A stretch of 64,000 nt of DNA from a candidate division WOR-1 bacterium RIFOXYB2_FULL_46_45 (lineage in GTDB: Bacteria; Margulisbacteria; WOR-1; XYC2-FULL-46-14), in the NCBI GenBank assembly GCA_001771585.1, contig MEUE01000001.1, forward strand, positions 964,040 through 1,028,039, given 5' to 3'. Shown here one piece after another: positions 16,457-24,809 of this stretch (positions are counted from its first letter, which is position 1; each line of letters opens with the position of its first letter). The translations under genes were made by a program, and so were the position numbers. The notes under the pieces were generated by a model. It had not been told where the DNA came from. It made no database searches and worked only from the letters and a program-made list of their open reading frames with translations.

Positions 16457-17689
16457 ATGCGCTTTCCGGACGCCCCCGGAGTTTACCTTTTCAAAGACAA
16501 AGCCGGAACGGTTATCTATGTCGGCAAGGCCAAATCGCTAAAGAAAAGGGTTGCTTCTTATTTTTCTAAACCGGCAATTGATCCCAAAGTCGCCCGCCTT
16601 TTGGAACAATATAAAACTATCGAATATCGGACGGCAAAAAACGAACTGGCCGCTTTTCTCTTGGAACGAGAATTGATCAAAAAACACGCTCCCCGCTTCA
16701 ACATTCAATATTCCGACGACAAGCAGTATCCCTACATCAAACTGACAATCAATGAAGAATGGCCGCGGCTTACGGTGGTCAGGAAAAAAGAGGACGACGG
16801 GGCGGAATATTTTGGGCCGTTTGAAGCACGGGCGGTTAAAGAGACCCTGCGGCAGGTAAAAAGGATCTTCCCGATCCGCTGGTGCAAAAAATTCAGGAAG
16901 AGGAAGCAGCCGTGTTTGTATTATCATCTGAAACAATGCCTCTCTCCGTGCACCGGAAAAATTAATCGCAGGGCCTATTTAAATTTATGCAAAGCGGTCT
17001 CCTCCTATCTGGGCGGAGACATCAATCGAACAATCTTGCGGCTTGAAGCGGAAATGCGGCGCGCCTCCGCCGAAAAAAACTTTGAATATGCGGCCAAAAT
17101 CAGGGACCGGATCAAAAACTTGAACCGTTTTATGCAGGGAGTAAAAAGGAACGAACTTACCGATCCGTATTTGGCGGTGACGGCACTTCAAGAAGCTTTA
17201 TCACTTGCTGTTCCTCCCGATCGGATTGAGGCCTTTGACATCTCAAATATCATGGGGGAAGCAATCGTCGCTTCGATGGTGGCTTTTGAACGCGGGATGC
17301 CCAAAAAATCGGACTATCGGCGCTTTAAAATACGAAGATTAAAGGGAAAGGCCAATGATGTTTTAGCCATTAACGAGGTCGTTTCACGCCGCTACACCGG
17401 AACACTAAAAGATAAGCTACCTAAACCGAATTTGGTTTTGATTGATGGCGGGATCGCGCAGGTCAACTCTGCCAAGTCGGCCTTGAATGCCGCCGGGCTT
17501 TCCGGCCTCCCCGTCATCGGGCTGGCAAAGAGGGAAGAAGAGCTCTTTTGGCCCGGTAAAAATGTCCCGTTGAAACTGAGAAAAGACTCTTCCGCGCTTC
17601 AGCTGCTCCAGCGCCTCCGCGACGAGGCGCACCGCTTCGCGGTGGGGTATCATCGAATTGTCAGAGGGAAAAAAGAAATTATTTTTTAA
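16457..17689 (+). CDS. uvrC: Compact UvrC, excinuclease ABC subunit C
   Basis: UvrC makes both incisions in nucleotide excision repair. At 410 residues it is about 200 shorter than typical UvrC. The GIY-YIG domain ([18 protein letters not shown]), the Cys cluster [15 protein letters not shown] and the UVR-like helix are present, followed closely by the RNase H-like nuclease domain ([25 protein letters not shown]). The linker between UVR and nuclease domains is nearly absent and there is no C-terminal helix-hairpin-helix. The reading frame is intact and the catalytic residues are kept, so this looks like a reduced but working enzyme. The end overlaps the convergent ilvC by 11 bases. Confidence 0.88.
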   Translation: MRFPDAPGVYLFKDKAGTVIYVGKAKSLKKRVASYFSKPAIDPKVARLLEQYKTIEYRTAKNELAAFLLERELIKKHAPRFNIQYSDDKQYPYIKLTINEEWPRLTVVRKKEDDGAEYFGPFEARAVKETLRQVKRIFPIRWCKKFRKRKQPCLYYHLKQCLSPCTGKINRRAYLNLCKAVSSYLGGDINRTILRLEAEMRRASAEKNFEYAAKIRDRIKNLNRFMQGVKRNELTDPYLAVTALQEALSLAVPPDRIEAFDISNIMGEAIVASMVAFERGMPKKSDYRRFKIRRLKGKANDVLAINEVVSRRYTGTLKDKLPKPNLVLIDGGIAQVNSAKSALNAAGLSGLPVIGLAKREEELFWPGKNVPLKLRKDSSALQLLQRLRDEAHRFAVGYHRIVRGKKEIIF

Positions 17690-18671
17690 GCCAATGCATC
17701 ATTCCGCGAAGTTCCGCTCCAACTGTTTCAATCGCATGATTCTTGTCTTTTTCGCGCAGGGCGTTAAAATTGGCACAGCCGTTTTTATTCTCTTTCAGCC
17801 ATTCCCTGGCAAAAGCGCCGGACTGGATTCTCTTTAACGCTTTTTGCATGCTCTTTTTAACTTTCACGTCGATAATTTTTGGTCCAACCGTCAAATCGCC
17901 GTATTCCGCGGTGTTGCTGATCGCTTTTCTCATCCCCTGCAGGCCGTGTTTGTACATTAGATCGACAATCAGCTTTAATTCATGCATGCATTCAAAATAG
18001 GCCATCTCCGGCTGGTAGCCCGCTTCAACCAAAGTTTCAAAGCCGGCTTTGACCAAGGAGGTACAACCGCCGCAAAGGACCGTTTGCTCTCCAAAAAGGT
18101 CGGTCTCTACTTCTTCTTTGAAAGTGGTTTCAAAAACTCCGGCGCGTGTTCCGCCGATCCCTTTGGCGTAGGCCAAAGCGATCTCTTTGGCGTTTCCGGT
18201 CGCATCCTGGTAAACGGCGATCAGGGAGGGGACGCCGGCTCCTTCCGTATAGGTCTGCCTGACCATATGTCCCGGACCTTTTGGAGCGACCATGATGACA
18301 TTGACATCTTTGGCCGGTTTGATCGCCTTGAAGTGGATGTTAAACCCGTGGGAGAACATTAAGGTCTTCCCTTTTTTGGCGTATTTCTTAATTGACTCCT
18401 TGTAAACTTTCCCCTGCAGTTCATCCGGGATCAGGATTTGGATAATGTCTCCTTTTTTGGCCGCATCGGCGGCGGACATAACTTCAAATCCGGCCTCTTG
18501 GGCGTTTTTCCAATTGGGGGTTCCTTCGACTTCGGCAATGATTACGTTTAAACCGCTGTCTTTTAAATTTTGTCCCTGCGCCGCCCCCTGGTTCCCAAAT
18601 CCGATAATCGCGATCGTCTTATCCTTCAACAAATTGATATCCGCGTCTCCGTCGTAGTATACTTTTGCCAT
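17679..18671 (-). CDS. ilvC: Ketol-acid reductoisomerase, class I
   Basis: IlvC isomerises and reduces acetolactate in valine, leucine and isoleucine synthesis. [13 protein letters not shown] is the nucleotide-binding loop; MVAPKGPGH and [10 protein letters not shown] with the metal-binding Glu/Asp follow. The 330 residues are typical. The loop after beta-2 reads [14 protein letters not shown]. Its Glu residues replace the Arg/Ser that hold the NADPH phosphate in common KARIs (GLRPGS-type), which hints at NADH use; that is inference. Its ATG overlaps the ilvN stop (TAATG). Confidence 0.95.
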   Translation of the reverse strand: MAKVYYDGDADINLLKDKTIAIIGFGNQGAAQGQNLKDSGLNVIIAEVEGTPNWKNAQEAGFEVMSAADAAKKGDIIQILIPDELQGKVYKESIKKYAKKGKTLMFSHGFNIHFKAIKPAKDVNVIMVAPKGPGHMVRQTYTEGAGVPSLIAVYQDATGNAKEIALAYAKGIGGTRAGVFETTFKEEVETDLFGEQTVLCGGCTSLVKAGFETLVEAGYQPEMAYFECMHELKLIVDLMYKHGLQGMRKAISNTAEYGDLTVGPKIIDVKVKKSMQKALKRIQSGAFAREWLKENKNGCANFNALREKDKNHAIETVGAELRGMMHWLKK

Positions 18672-19153
18672 TATTTTGTTCCCCCTTTTTGTAATGCGAT
18701 TTTTCCTGTTCTAACCAGCTCCATTATACCAAATTTCTGGAGCATCTTTTCGAGGTTATTGACCTTCTCTTCCTCATCCGAGATCTCAATCACCATGCTC
18801 TTTTCGGAGAGGTCGGCGATTTTGGCCTTGAAGAGTTCGGCAATTTCAGTGATCTCTTTCCTGGTCTGATCGGTCATGCTTACTTTTATTAAAACCAGTT
18901 CTCTCTGGATCTCCCGGTCTTTTGGAATATCAAAGACCCGCAGGGTATCGATTAGCTTGTAAAGCTGTTTGATGATCTGTTCCAGGTCCTGCTCGTCCCC
19001 GTTGGCGACGATCGTCATGCGCGAAATATTCGGATCTTCGGTGGTGCCGACCGCCAAAGACTCGATATTAAACCCGCGGCGGGAGAAGAGCCCGGCGACT
19101 CGGGCTAAAACCCCCGGCTTATTTTCGACGATAACAGAAATGGTATGACGCAT
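18671..19153 (-). CDS. ilvN: Acetolactate synthase small (regulatory) subunit
   Basis: The ACT-domain regulatory subunit, 160 residues. [28 protein letters not shown] is the ACT start (in outline), followed by LAVGTTED and a C-terminal dimer domain. It probably gives valine feedback on IlvB. It is coupled to ilvC. The catalytic ilvB lies about 1.1 kb away on the same strand, separated by the oppositely oriented gene at 19246. Confidence 0.95.
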   Translation of the reverse strand: MRHTISVIVENKPGVLARVAGLFSRRGFNIESLAVGTTEDPNISRMTIVANGDEQDLEQIIKQLYKLIDTLRVFDIPKDREIQRELVLIKVSMTDQTRKEITEIAELFKAKIADLSEKSMVIEISDEEEKVNNLEKMLQKFGIMELVRTGKIALQKGGTK

Positions 19154-19168
19154 TTAATAAAATCTCCT

Positions 19169-19195
19169 GAAATTTCTTTAATTTCTTCCAGATAC
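19169..19195 (+). promoter_or_regulatory. Sigma-28-like element of the 19246 gene
   Basis: GAAATTTC, 11 bases, CCAGATAC. GATA falls at the conserved position; the preceding bases differ. It lies between divergent ilvN and the TIM-barrel gene. Confidence 0.3.
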
Positions 19196-19245
19196 TATTA
19201 TAGCTTAAATTAACAGGGCCCGTAAAGGCCCGTAATGGGGCAATT

Positions 19246-20259
19246 ATGAAAAAAGCAGAAGGATTATATAGGCCGGTGAAGCCCAAATTATATGGCTTTC
19301 CGGCAGTTGCTCCGATCAGATTGGGGATGCACTGTCGCGGACAGCACGACTTTAATTTTATCCGTGCGTCAAGAGCGCCGCTCTCTCTTGTGGAAATAAA
19401 GCCGGAAAAATTCCAGGGAAAACAAAAACTATTTTTCTTTCAAAATGGAGAATTTCGGCCGCATGTAGAAAACTTGGGGACATTAGTCGCACAGACAAGA
19501 GAGATGGCATTGGATGTGCAGTTTCATTTTCCGATTCAAGAGTTGGAAGGAATAGGGTTGAACCCGGGATTACGGGACGATCATTTGGCGATTGTATCCT
19601 TGTTTTTGGCGATCGCGGAAGCGAACGAACAATTTAACTTTCTTCCCAACGTAACAATCCATCCGCCGACGCTGATGTGGAGAGACAAACGGTTTATTCA
19701 TCCCCTGGATGCCGGCCGCGCGCTGGAAAACAATAGGCGGCTCCTGGAAAAATTGGGGAATACAGCCGGTGGAAGAAAAAAATGGCCAATTAGAATAGGG
19801 ATTGAAAACCAGGCCGACCCTACAATTGATTCCCATGGACTGGGCTATTTGCCGTTGCATATCAGGGGCTTACTTGTGGGAACCCCAAATTGGGTCCAGG
19901 CGACAGTTGATTCCGGGCACCGGAATTTATCCGGCCGGTTATCGGTGACGCAAATCGTAGAAATGCTGGCGGATATGGGCAAATGGATAATAAATTTTCA
20001 TTTTCATGAAAATGAAGGGCAGGTAACCCATACCGCCGATGACGATCTTCACAGGTTGCCATTGGGAGAACACATCCACGGATATTTAAACTACTTAAAC
20101 CGGGCAGTACAGGAGGGGATCCCGATTATTCTGGAGGTTAACACCAGAGATTATAATCCGGTTCAATTCATGGTTGTTTCGTGCGGGATCCGCTATCTGA
20201 TGGAGAAGATCAAGGAAGAGAATCTTGCGGCAATAAAAGCAGGAAAAAGTTATACCTAA
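19246..20259 (+). CDS. AP endonuclease/xylose isomerase-like TIM-barrel protein
   Basis: A 337-residue protein with the metal-site pattern of the AP endonuclease 2 / sugar isomerase barrel. [10 protein letters not shown] carries the strand Glu, VQATVDSGH the Asp-x-x-His, FHFHEN the strand His and [10 protein letters not shown] the late Glu. The N-terminus ([14 protein letters not shown]) is unusual for DNA-repair AP endonucleases, so a sugar or other isomerase or a diverged nuclease is possible. A single gene inserted between ilvN and ilvB on the opposite strand; the 3' end overlaps ilvB by 4 bases. The substrate is unknown. Confidence 0.6.
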   Translation: MKKAEGLYRPVKPKLYGFPAVAPIRLGMHCRGQHDFNFIRASRAPLSLVEIKPEKFQGKQKLFFFQNGEFRPHVENLGTLVAQTREMALDVQFHFPIQELEGIGLNPGLRDDHLAIVSLFLAIAEANEQFNFLPNVTIHPPTLMWRDKRFIHPLDAGRALENNRRLLEKLGNTAGGRKKWPIRIGIENQADPTIDSHGLGYLPLHIRGLLVGTPNWVQATVDSGHRNLSGRLSVTQIVEMLADMGKWIINFHFHENEGQVTHTADDDLHRLPLGEHIHGYLNYLNRAVQEGIPIILEVNTRDYNPVQFMVVSCGIRYLMEKIKEENLAAIKAGKSYT

Positions 20260-21935
20260 TCCACCAACATTTCGTTTAGCGGCTTCCCTGCCAGCACAAA
20301 CGGAAAAACGTTCTCTTCTTTTTCAACGACAAAATCGACCAGGACCGGCCGGTCTTTTACCTTAAGCGCGTCTTTAATCGCCCGGTCAACCTCGGTTGGT
20401 TTTGTAACCCTAAAGGCCTCTGCCCCAAAAGCTTTGGCAATCTTTACCAGATCGGGATTGGCGCAAAGGTTGGTCGAAGAATATCTCCGATCATAAATGA
20501 TCTCCTGCCACTGCCGGACCATCCCCAAAAATGAATTGTTCAGCACAAAGATCTTGACCGGCAGTCGGTTGCAGACCGCAGTGGTCAATTCCTGGATGTT
20601 CATCTGGATTGAGCCGTCGCCGGCGATATCAATTACAATCGCGTCCGGACAGCCGACCTGCGCTCCGATCGCGGCCGGAAAGCCGTAGCCCATCGTCCCC
20701 AGCCCGCCGGAGGTGACCAGCGTCCGCGGTTTTTTGAAAGTAAAAAACTGCGCCGTCCACATCTGGTGCTGGCCGACTTCGGTCGCGATAATCACTTTTT
20801 TATCTTTGGTCAGCTCATAGGTCCTCTCAATAACATATTGCGGCTTGATCTTTTTCCCTTCTTTGTAAGAGAGTGGATACTTCTTTTTCCACTCCGCGAT
20901 CTGGGCCAGCCAGGCCTCGTGCCGGTCTTTGCAGGAGACTTTGGCAAGAAACTCTTTTAGAATATTTTTGGCGTCGCCGACGATCGGGACATCGATCCGG
21001 ATATTTTTTCCGATCTCGGCCGGGTCGACATCGATATGGATATGTTTGGCGTTTGGCGCGAAGCTGGGAAGATGGCCGGTGACCCGGTCGTCAAAGCGGG
21101 CGCCGACGGCGATTAAAAGATCGGCATCCTGCACCGCGTAATTGGCGTAGGCGGTCCCGTGCATCCCGAGCATTCCAAGATATAATTTTGAATCCCCCGG
21201 GAAGGCCCCTTTTCCCATCAGGGTAACGGTAACCGGAATATTATTCTTCTCCGCAAATTCTTTTAATTCTTTATATGCCGAAGCGGCAATTACCCCGCCG
21301 CCGACGTAGAGGAGCGGTTTTTGTGCCGCTTCGATCAGCTTTACCGCGGCGTTAATCTGTTTCGGGTGTCCGACCAGGGTCGGTTTATAACTCGGGATGT
21401 CAACCGTCTCCGGATATTTAAAATTCTTAAGCGTTTTCATCTGCGCGTCTTTGGCGATGTCGACAACGACCGGTCCGGGGCGTCCGGTCCGGGCGATGTG
21501 GAACGCTTCTTTGATGACCCTGGGGATCTCTTCCGGATCTTTTATCAAATAATTATGTTTGGTGATCGGCATGGTGATCCCGGTGATATCCGCTTCCTGA
21601 AAAGAATCTTTTCCCAGAAGCGGGGTGCCGACCTGTCCGGTGATCGCGACCATCGGGATTGAATCCATGTTGGCGTTGGCGATTCCGGTGATCAAATTGG
21701 TCGCTCCGGGACCCGAAGTTGCCAGGCAGACCCCGACTTTGCCGGTTGCGCGGGCATAGCCGTCGGCGGCGTGTGCTGCCCCTTGTTCATGGCGGGTTAA
21801 GATATGCCGCAGTTTCTTTTCATTATATAAAACATCGTAAATCGGCAAAACCGTTCCGCCCGGGTAGCCAAAAACTACATCTACCCCTTCTTTTTTTAGG
21901 CATTCGATTAACGCCTGCGCGCCGGTGAGTTCCAT
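20256..21935 (-). CDS. ilvB: Acetolactate synthase large (catalytic) subunit
   Basis: A ThDP-dependent acetolactate synthase of 559 residues. The N-terminal [18 protein letters not shown] with the catalytic Glu in [16 protein letters not shown], the FAD-binding middle domain and the C-terminal ThDP motif [15 protein letters not shown] are all present. It supplies acetolactate for IlvC. The start at 21935 gives [13 protein letters not shown], the usual beginning. Confidence 0.96.
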   Translation of the reverse strand: MELTGAQALIECLKKEGVDVVFGYPGGTVLPIYDVLYNEKKLRHILTRHEQGAAHAADGYARATGKVGVCLATSGPGATNLITGIANANMDSIPMVAITGQVGTPLLGKDSFQEADITGITMPITKHNYLIKDPEEIPRVIKEAFHIARTGRPGPVVVDIAKDAQMKTLKNFKYPETVDIPSYKPTLVGHPKQINAAVKLIEAAQKPLLYVGGGVIAASAYKELKEFAEKNNIPVTVTLMGKGAFPGDSKLYLGMLGMHGTAYANYAVQDADLLIAVGARFDDRVTGHLPSFAPNAKHIHIDVDPAEIGKNIRIDVPIVGDAKNILKEFLAKVSCKDRHEAWLAQIAEWKKKYPLSYKEGKKIKPQYVIERTYELTKDKKVIIATEVGQHQMWTAQFFTFKKPRTLVTSGGLGTMGYGFPAAIGAQVGCPDAIVIDIAGDGSIQMNIQELTTAVCNRLPVKIFVLNNSFLGMVRQWQEIIYDRRYSSTNLCANPDLVKIAKAFGAEAFRVTKPTEVDRAIKDALKVKDRPVLVDFVVEKEENVFPFVLAGKPLNEMLVD

Positions 21936-21963
21936 AATAAGAATTATAACAAATTTTAGGAAG

Positions 21964-22788
21964 TTAGGACAGCTCCGAGATCCTATCCAACTTCATATCG
22001 GACAAATCAATTGTTACATAAGTAAATTCGTCAAGCTGGCCGGGCTGAACGCAGATCGTCTCCCCAAGTTTTACCTGCCACTGTCCGGAAACTTTTGGGG
22101 ACTCGTGGATATGGCCGTGGAGAGAGAGCTTCGGCTGATTTTTTAGCAAAAAGTTATAAATCGCCTTTGAGCCTACTTCCGCGCCGTGGCCGCATTTGTC
22201 CAGGCCGATCCCATAGGGTGGCATATGGATTACATACACGCTTTTTTCCATATCCCTGGGACGGACCAATCGATTCAGTTCGTCCTCTATTGTAGGAAGT
22301 GTCCTGGCGTAGGCGGGCCAGTCGGAGATCTCTTTGAAGCCGTTTGGCGTAGATAATAATCCGGTCCCAAATTGCGCCTGGAAGACATAATTCTTGGTAT
22401 CCATCCTGCACCGGTCCTTGAGACGAAAAGGATAATCAACTACCCAATTCATGCCGATAAATTCGAAGCCGCCAATTTCAACTTTTCGTTGGGCAAGGGG
22501 GATAATGAAGGGGTACTTTTTACAAACTTCAAGAAACAATTCATCAAAAGTCATAAGATCGTCGTTTCCCGGAGAGCAGAGATAATAAATGCCGGCGGAA
22601 TTGAACCGCGCGAAATATTTGTCCAGGTAGTTTTTGATGAATTTTTCTTGCGCAAAGAGGTCTTCGCTCTTTGGGAACAGATCGCCGCCGTTGATGACAA
22701 TTTCCGCTCCCAATTCTTTTGCCGCTTCAAATAACCGCTCGTATTTCCACTCGCAACCGTGCAGATCGGTGACGAATAACGCTTTCAT
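21964..22788 (-). CDS. Metallophosphoesterase
   Basis: A calcineurin-like phosphoesterase of 274 residues from the ATG at 22788 ([11 protein letters not shown]). The metal motifs are in order: DLHG, NGGDLFP, GNDD, IHMPPYG and [16 protein letters not shown] box lies about 8 bases before the ATG, so the transcript should be nearly leaderless. It follows ilvB at 28 bases but is upstream of it on the same strand and could be co-transcribed. The substrate is not evident. Confidence 0.85.
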   Translation of the reverse strand: MKALFVTDLHGCEWKYERLFEAAKELGAEIVINGGDLFPKSEDLFAQEKFIKNYLDKYFARFNSAGIYYLCSPGNDDLMTFDELFLEVCKKYPFIIPLAQRKVEIGGFEFIGMNWVVDYPFRLKDRCRMDTKNYVFQAQFGTGLLSTPNGFKEISDWPAYARTLPTIEDELNRLVRPRDMEKSVYVIHMPPYGIGLDKCGHGAEVGSKAIYNFLLKNQPKLSLHGHIHESPKVSGQWQVKLGETICVQPGQLDEFTYVTIDLSDMKLDRISELS

Positions 22789-22976
22789 ATTATGTATTAT
22801 ACGATGGAAGAGTGCGTTCTGTCGTCCCGCTATTTGCAGAAGCGGCCAATTTGGCATTAATAATAACCATATTTACGATTAAAATGGTGGTATGATTTAC
22901 AAGAGAAGATTGGCAATATCCACGTCGTTCCCGCGCCGCAGTTTACTAAACTATTAGCTCAGGGCGAAATAATTTA

Positions 22977-23024
22977 TTAATTAAGCCCCGTTCCTGTATT
23001 CGCAGAGGTGACAAATCTAGCATA
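22977..23024 (-). pseudogene. Fragment of an ilvD 3' end
   Basis: The minus strand reads YARFVTSANTGTGLN-stop. The real IlvD ends [16 protein letters not shown]-stop. About 11 of 15 residues match, and the DNA matches over about 45 bases with mostly third-position changes. Nothing upstream continues the similarity. It is a remnant of a second, diverged ilvD copy or the far junction of an insertion into ilvD's 3' end. Confidence 0.65.
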
Positions 23025-23171
23025 ATATACTATTACCTCCCACATTAAACTACCCTGCAAAACCGTCATTTGTCCCAAAATAAAATACCCAAAGAAACGA
23101 TAAGAAGCATGGGGTTCCGCCCCTAGCTGGTTAAGCGACAGGAACTGGAAGCATTGGTTCTCTTTACCCCG

Positions 23172-23211
23172 GTCCATTTTCTTTTTGTTTGCGTGCAAAA
23201 AGAAAATGGAC
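23172..23211. repeat. 16-base-pair perfect hairpin
   Basis: Arms GTCCATTTTCTTTTTG (23172-23187) and its exact complement (23196-23211) surround an 8-base loop. It lies inside the inverted-repeat element. Confidence 0.75.
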
Positions 23212-23378
23212 GAAAAGAAAAACACGCTTTTTCGCAAGCAAACACCACAACCCTTCCCCTTCTCCACCACAACCCCTGCCAGCTCCGGCGGCCAGCCTCG
23301 ACTAGCTCGGCTAGGCGGTGTGCGCCGTCGCTATGCCCCTTCCCCTCCCTTGGTGCTTGCGGAGTTACCAGAAAAAAA

Positions 23379-23491
23379 CTCCTCTGGCCCCGATTTTATC
23401 GGGATAAAAAGATTTGGTTTAATTGTTCTTCATAAGAAATCCGGCACTAAATCTTTTTATGTTCCGACATAAAGTCGGAACGCCAGAGGAG
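23379..23491 (+). ncRNA. Putative structured RNA with a perfect four-way junction
   Basis: The closing stem pairs CTCCTCTGGC (23379-23388) with 23482-23491. Inside it three helices follow with no unpaired base between them: CCCGAT/ATCGGG (23389-23403), ATAAAAAGATTT/AAATCTTTTTAT (23404-23460, with a small TTCTT-CAT-AAGAA hairpin inside) and GTTCCGAC/GTCGGAAC (23461-23481). An A-run precedes and a T-run follows the closing stem, as in intrinsic terminators on both strands. The strand is chosen by the T-run after 23491. It could be an RNA, a strong bidirectional terminator, or a DNA cruciform of nested palindromes. All base pairs were checked by eye. Confidence 0.5.
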
Positions 23492-23682
23492 CTTTTTTGA
23501 TCTCTTCCCTTTCTTGACTACACCTTCCAAAAAATTGTTTTTTCTTGTTTTGCGGGGCAGGTTAATTTAGGAAATTTAGGGTAAAATAATGTGGGAGGCG
23601 ACAATATACTTATTAAAGAACTCAGTCAAAGTGGCGAAGAGTTCTACTTTTGTACGGCATAGAAAAAACCAATTGTCTGCCA

Positions 23683-23709
23683 CAAGTTTTAATCAAAATA
23701 TTACGATAA
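23683..23709 (+). promoter_or_regulatory. Sigma-28-like element of the lipoprotein gene
   Basis: CAAGTTTT, 11 bases, TACGATAA. The -10 half is a strong match, the -35 half differs at two positions. Confidence 0.35.
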
Positions 23710-23742
23710 TATATATGAAAACAAGATCAGGAGGATAAAACA

Positions 23743-24759
23743 ATTAATAAAATAAGAAACGGACTCTTTATCTTTTTAATTTTTCTTCTAATGCTATTAT
23801 CATTTGGCTGTGGAAAAACACAAAATATAGAAAATGCCACAGACGACAATGAAGAAACAAAAAGCGTATCAATCTCTCCAGAGATAATAATTCCAACTGC
23901 GGAATACATCAAAGCAAAACTCACAAACACGGTTTCCCGTGACGCAAGAGTAGAACTGGAGGTTTATACAACAGCCTTTAATGCTGTTAGTCCGGAAACC
24001 TTTGCAGCAGACCTTATCACTAAGTATGGAGAAACCAAAGCATTTTTACTGGTATCCTATATTGACAAGACTATAACCGACCTAAAAGACATAGAAAACA
24101 AACTAAAGAACACCTATGGTGTAAATATTTTCTTTCCAAAAGTAGTCTTTATGGTCGATAAAACCTTTAATGGGATTGCAACTTATGACCGTCTAAAAAT
24201 CATACTATCTGCTCCGTCGGCAGAAGAAGAAAATGAACTACTAAAACCGATCCTGGCACATGAATACGGACATTTTCTGTCCTTCCATAATCCGGATGGA
24301 ACGGTAGCAATTACCAGTGCACAAAACGCTTTTAATATTGATATGAACGAAATGTCAACAAAAGGAGTTGTAGACAGATATCACCTTAAAAATATCTATT
24401 TTAAGCCATATTTATCTAAACCGTTGACAGAACTAGAATATTGGGGAATGGTAGAAATAATGGCTCAAAAAGTTATGGCGGAGCTTTCCGATTATAAAGA
24501 TGAGAGAGCCCTATTGAAGTGGATTGTAAATAGTTACAGCATTAAAAGCAAGAACCTTCCTCCCGGATCCCCACCAATAGAATCAGCATATCTATACGCC
24601 TTGTTTTTTTCAGAAAAATACAATTTACCTAAATATCAAACAATATTTAATAATAGACTACTGAACAGTAAAACTATCAGTGGGCAGGCGCAGATAGACG
24701 CAAGCATAAAAAAACTAAAATATTTCTATAATAATATAACCATTAGCTCAACCCCATAA
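23743..24759 (+). CDS. Secreted lipoprotein with an HExxH metalloprotease-like motif
   Basis: From an ATT codon at 23743 the protein begins NKIRNGLFIFLIFLLMLL then SFGCGK, a complete lipoprotein signal with the lipobox Cys. AGGAGG lies 8 bases before that ATT, whereas the first ATG (23791) has no ribosome site and falls inside the signal peptide. A non-canonical ATT start is therefore proposed. The mature part contains ILAHEYGHFLSFHN, a zincin HExxH motif, and later a Glu-rich helix (YWGMVEIMAQKVM) that could give the third ligand. The gene is visibly richer in A and T than its neighbours and sits beside the mobile-looking island, so it may be acquired. A surface or periplasmic peptidase is plausible; the family is not recognised. 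Confidence 0.6.
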   Translation: MNKIRNGLFIFLIFLLMLLSFGCGKTQNIENATDDNEETKSVSISPEIIIPTAEYIKAKLTNTVSRDARVELEVYTTAFNAVSPETFAADLITKYGETKAFLLVSYIDKTITDLKDIENKLKNTYGVNIFFPKVVFMVDKTFNGIATYDRLKIILSAPSAEEENELLKPILAHEYGHFLSFHNPDGTVAITSAQNAFNIDMNEMSTKGVVDRYHLKNIYFKPYLSKPLTELEYWGMVEIMAQKVMAELSDYKDERALLKWIVNSYSIKSKNLPPGSPPIESAYLYALFFSEKYNLPKYQTIFNNRLLNSKTISGQAQIDASIKKLKYFYNNITISSTP

Positions 24760-24809
24760 ACTTAAGACGTATTCAAATGCAATGTATGCGTCGGGATAGG
24801 CAAACTTGA

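Larger units (their letters stand above)
23036..23598. mobile_element. Candidate MITE-like element with 21-base terminal inverted repeats
   Basis: The left end 23036-23056 and the inverted right end 23578-23598 both read CCTCCCACATTA, three variable bases, TACCCT (18 of 21 identical). No transposase is encoded. The interior is hairpin-rich. No clear target duplication is seen directly outside the ends, so mobility is inferred from the inverted repeats only. Confidence 0.45.
22789..23742. other. Non-coding island between phosphoesterase and lipoprotein genes
   Basis: About 950 bases with no credible gene. It holds, left to right, a piece of an ilvD 3' end (22977-23024), an inverted-repeat-bounded element (23036-23598) that contains a 16-base-pair hairpin and a four-way-junction fold, and the promoter region of the lipoprotein gene. 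Open frames at 23154-23472 are low-complexity and overlap the hairpins, so I do not call them genes. Confidence 0.7.

Noticed and set aside
16457-17689. uvrC as a pseudogene because of its short length
   Set aside because: The frame is intact, both catalytic centres are conserved, and the domain order is right, so a compact gene is the better reading.
23154-23472. Overlapping open frames of about 95 codons in the non-coding island
   Set aside because: Low-complexity composition, no ribosome site, overlap with strong hairpins in several frames, and no recognisable protein pattern.
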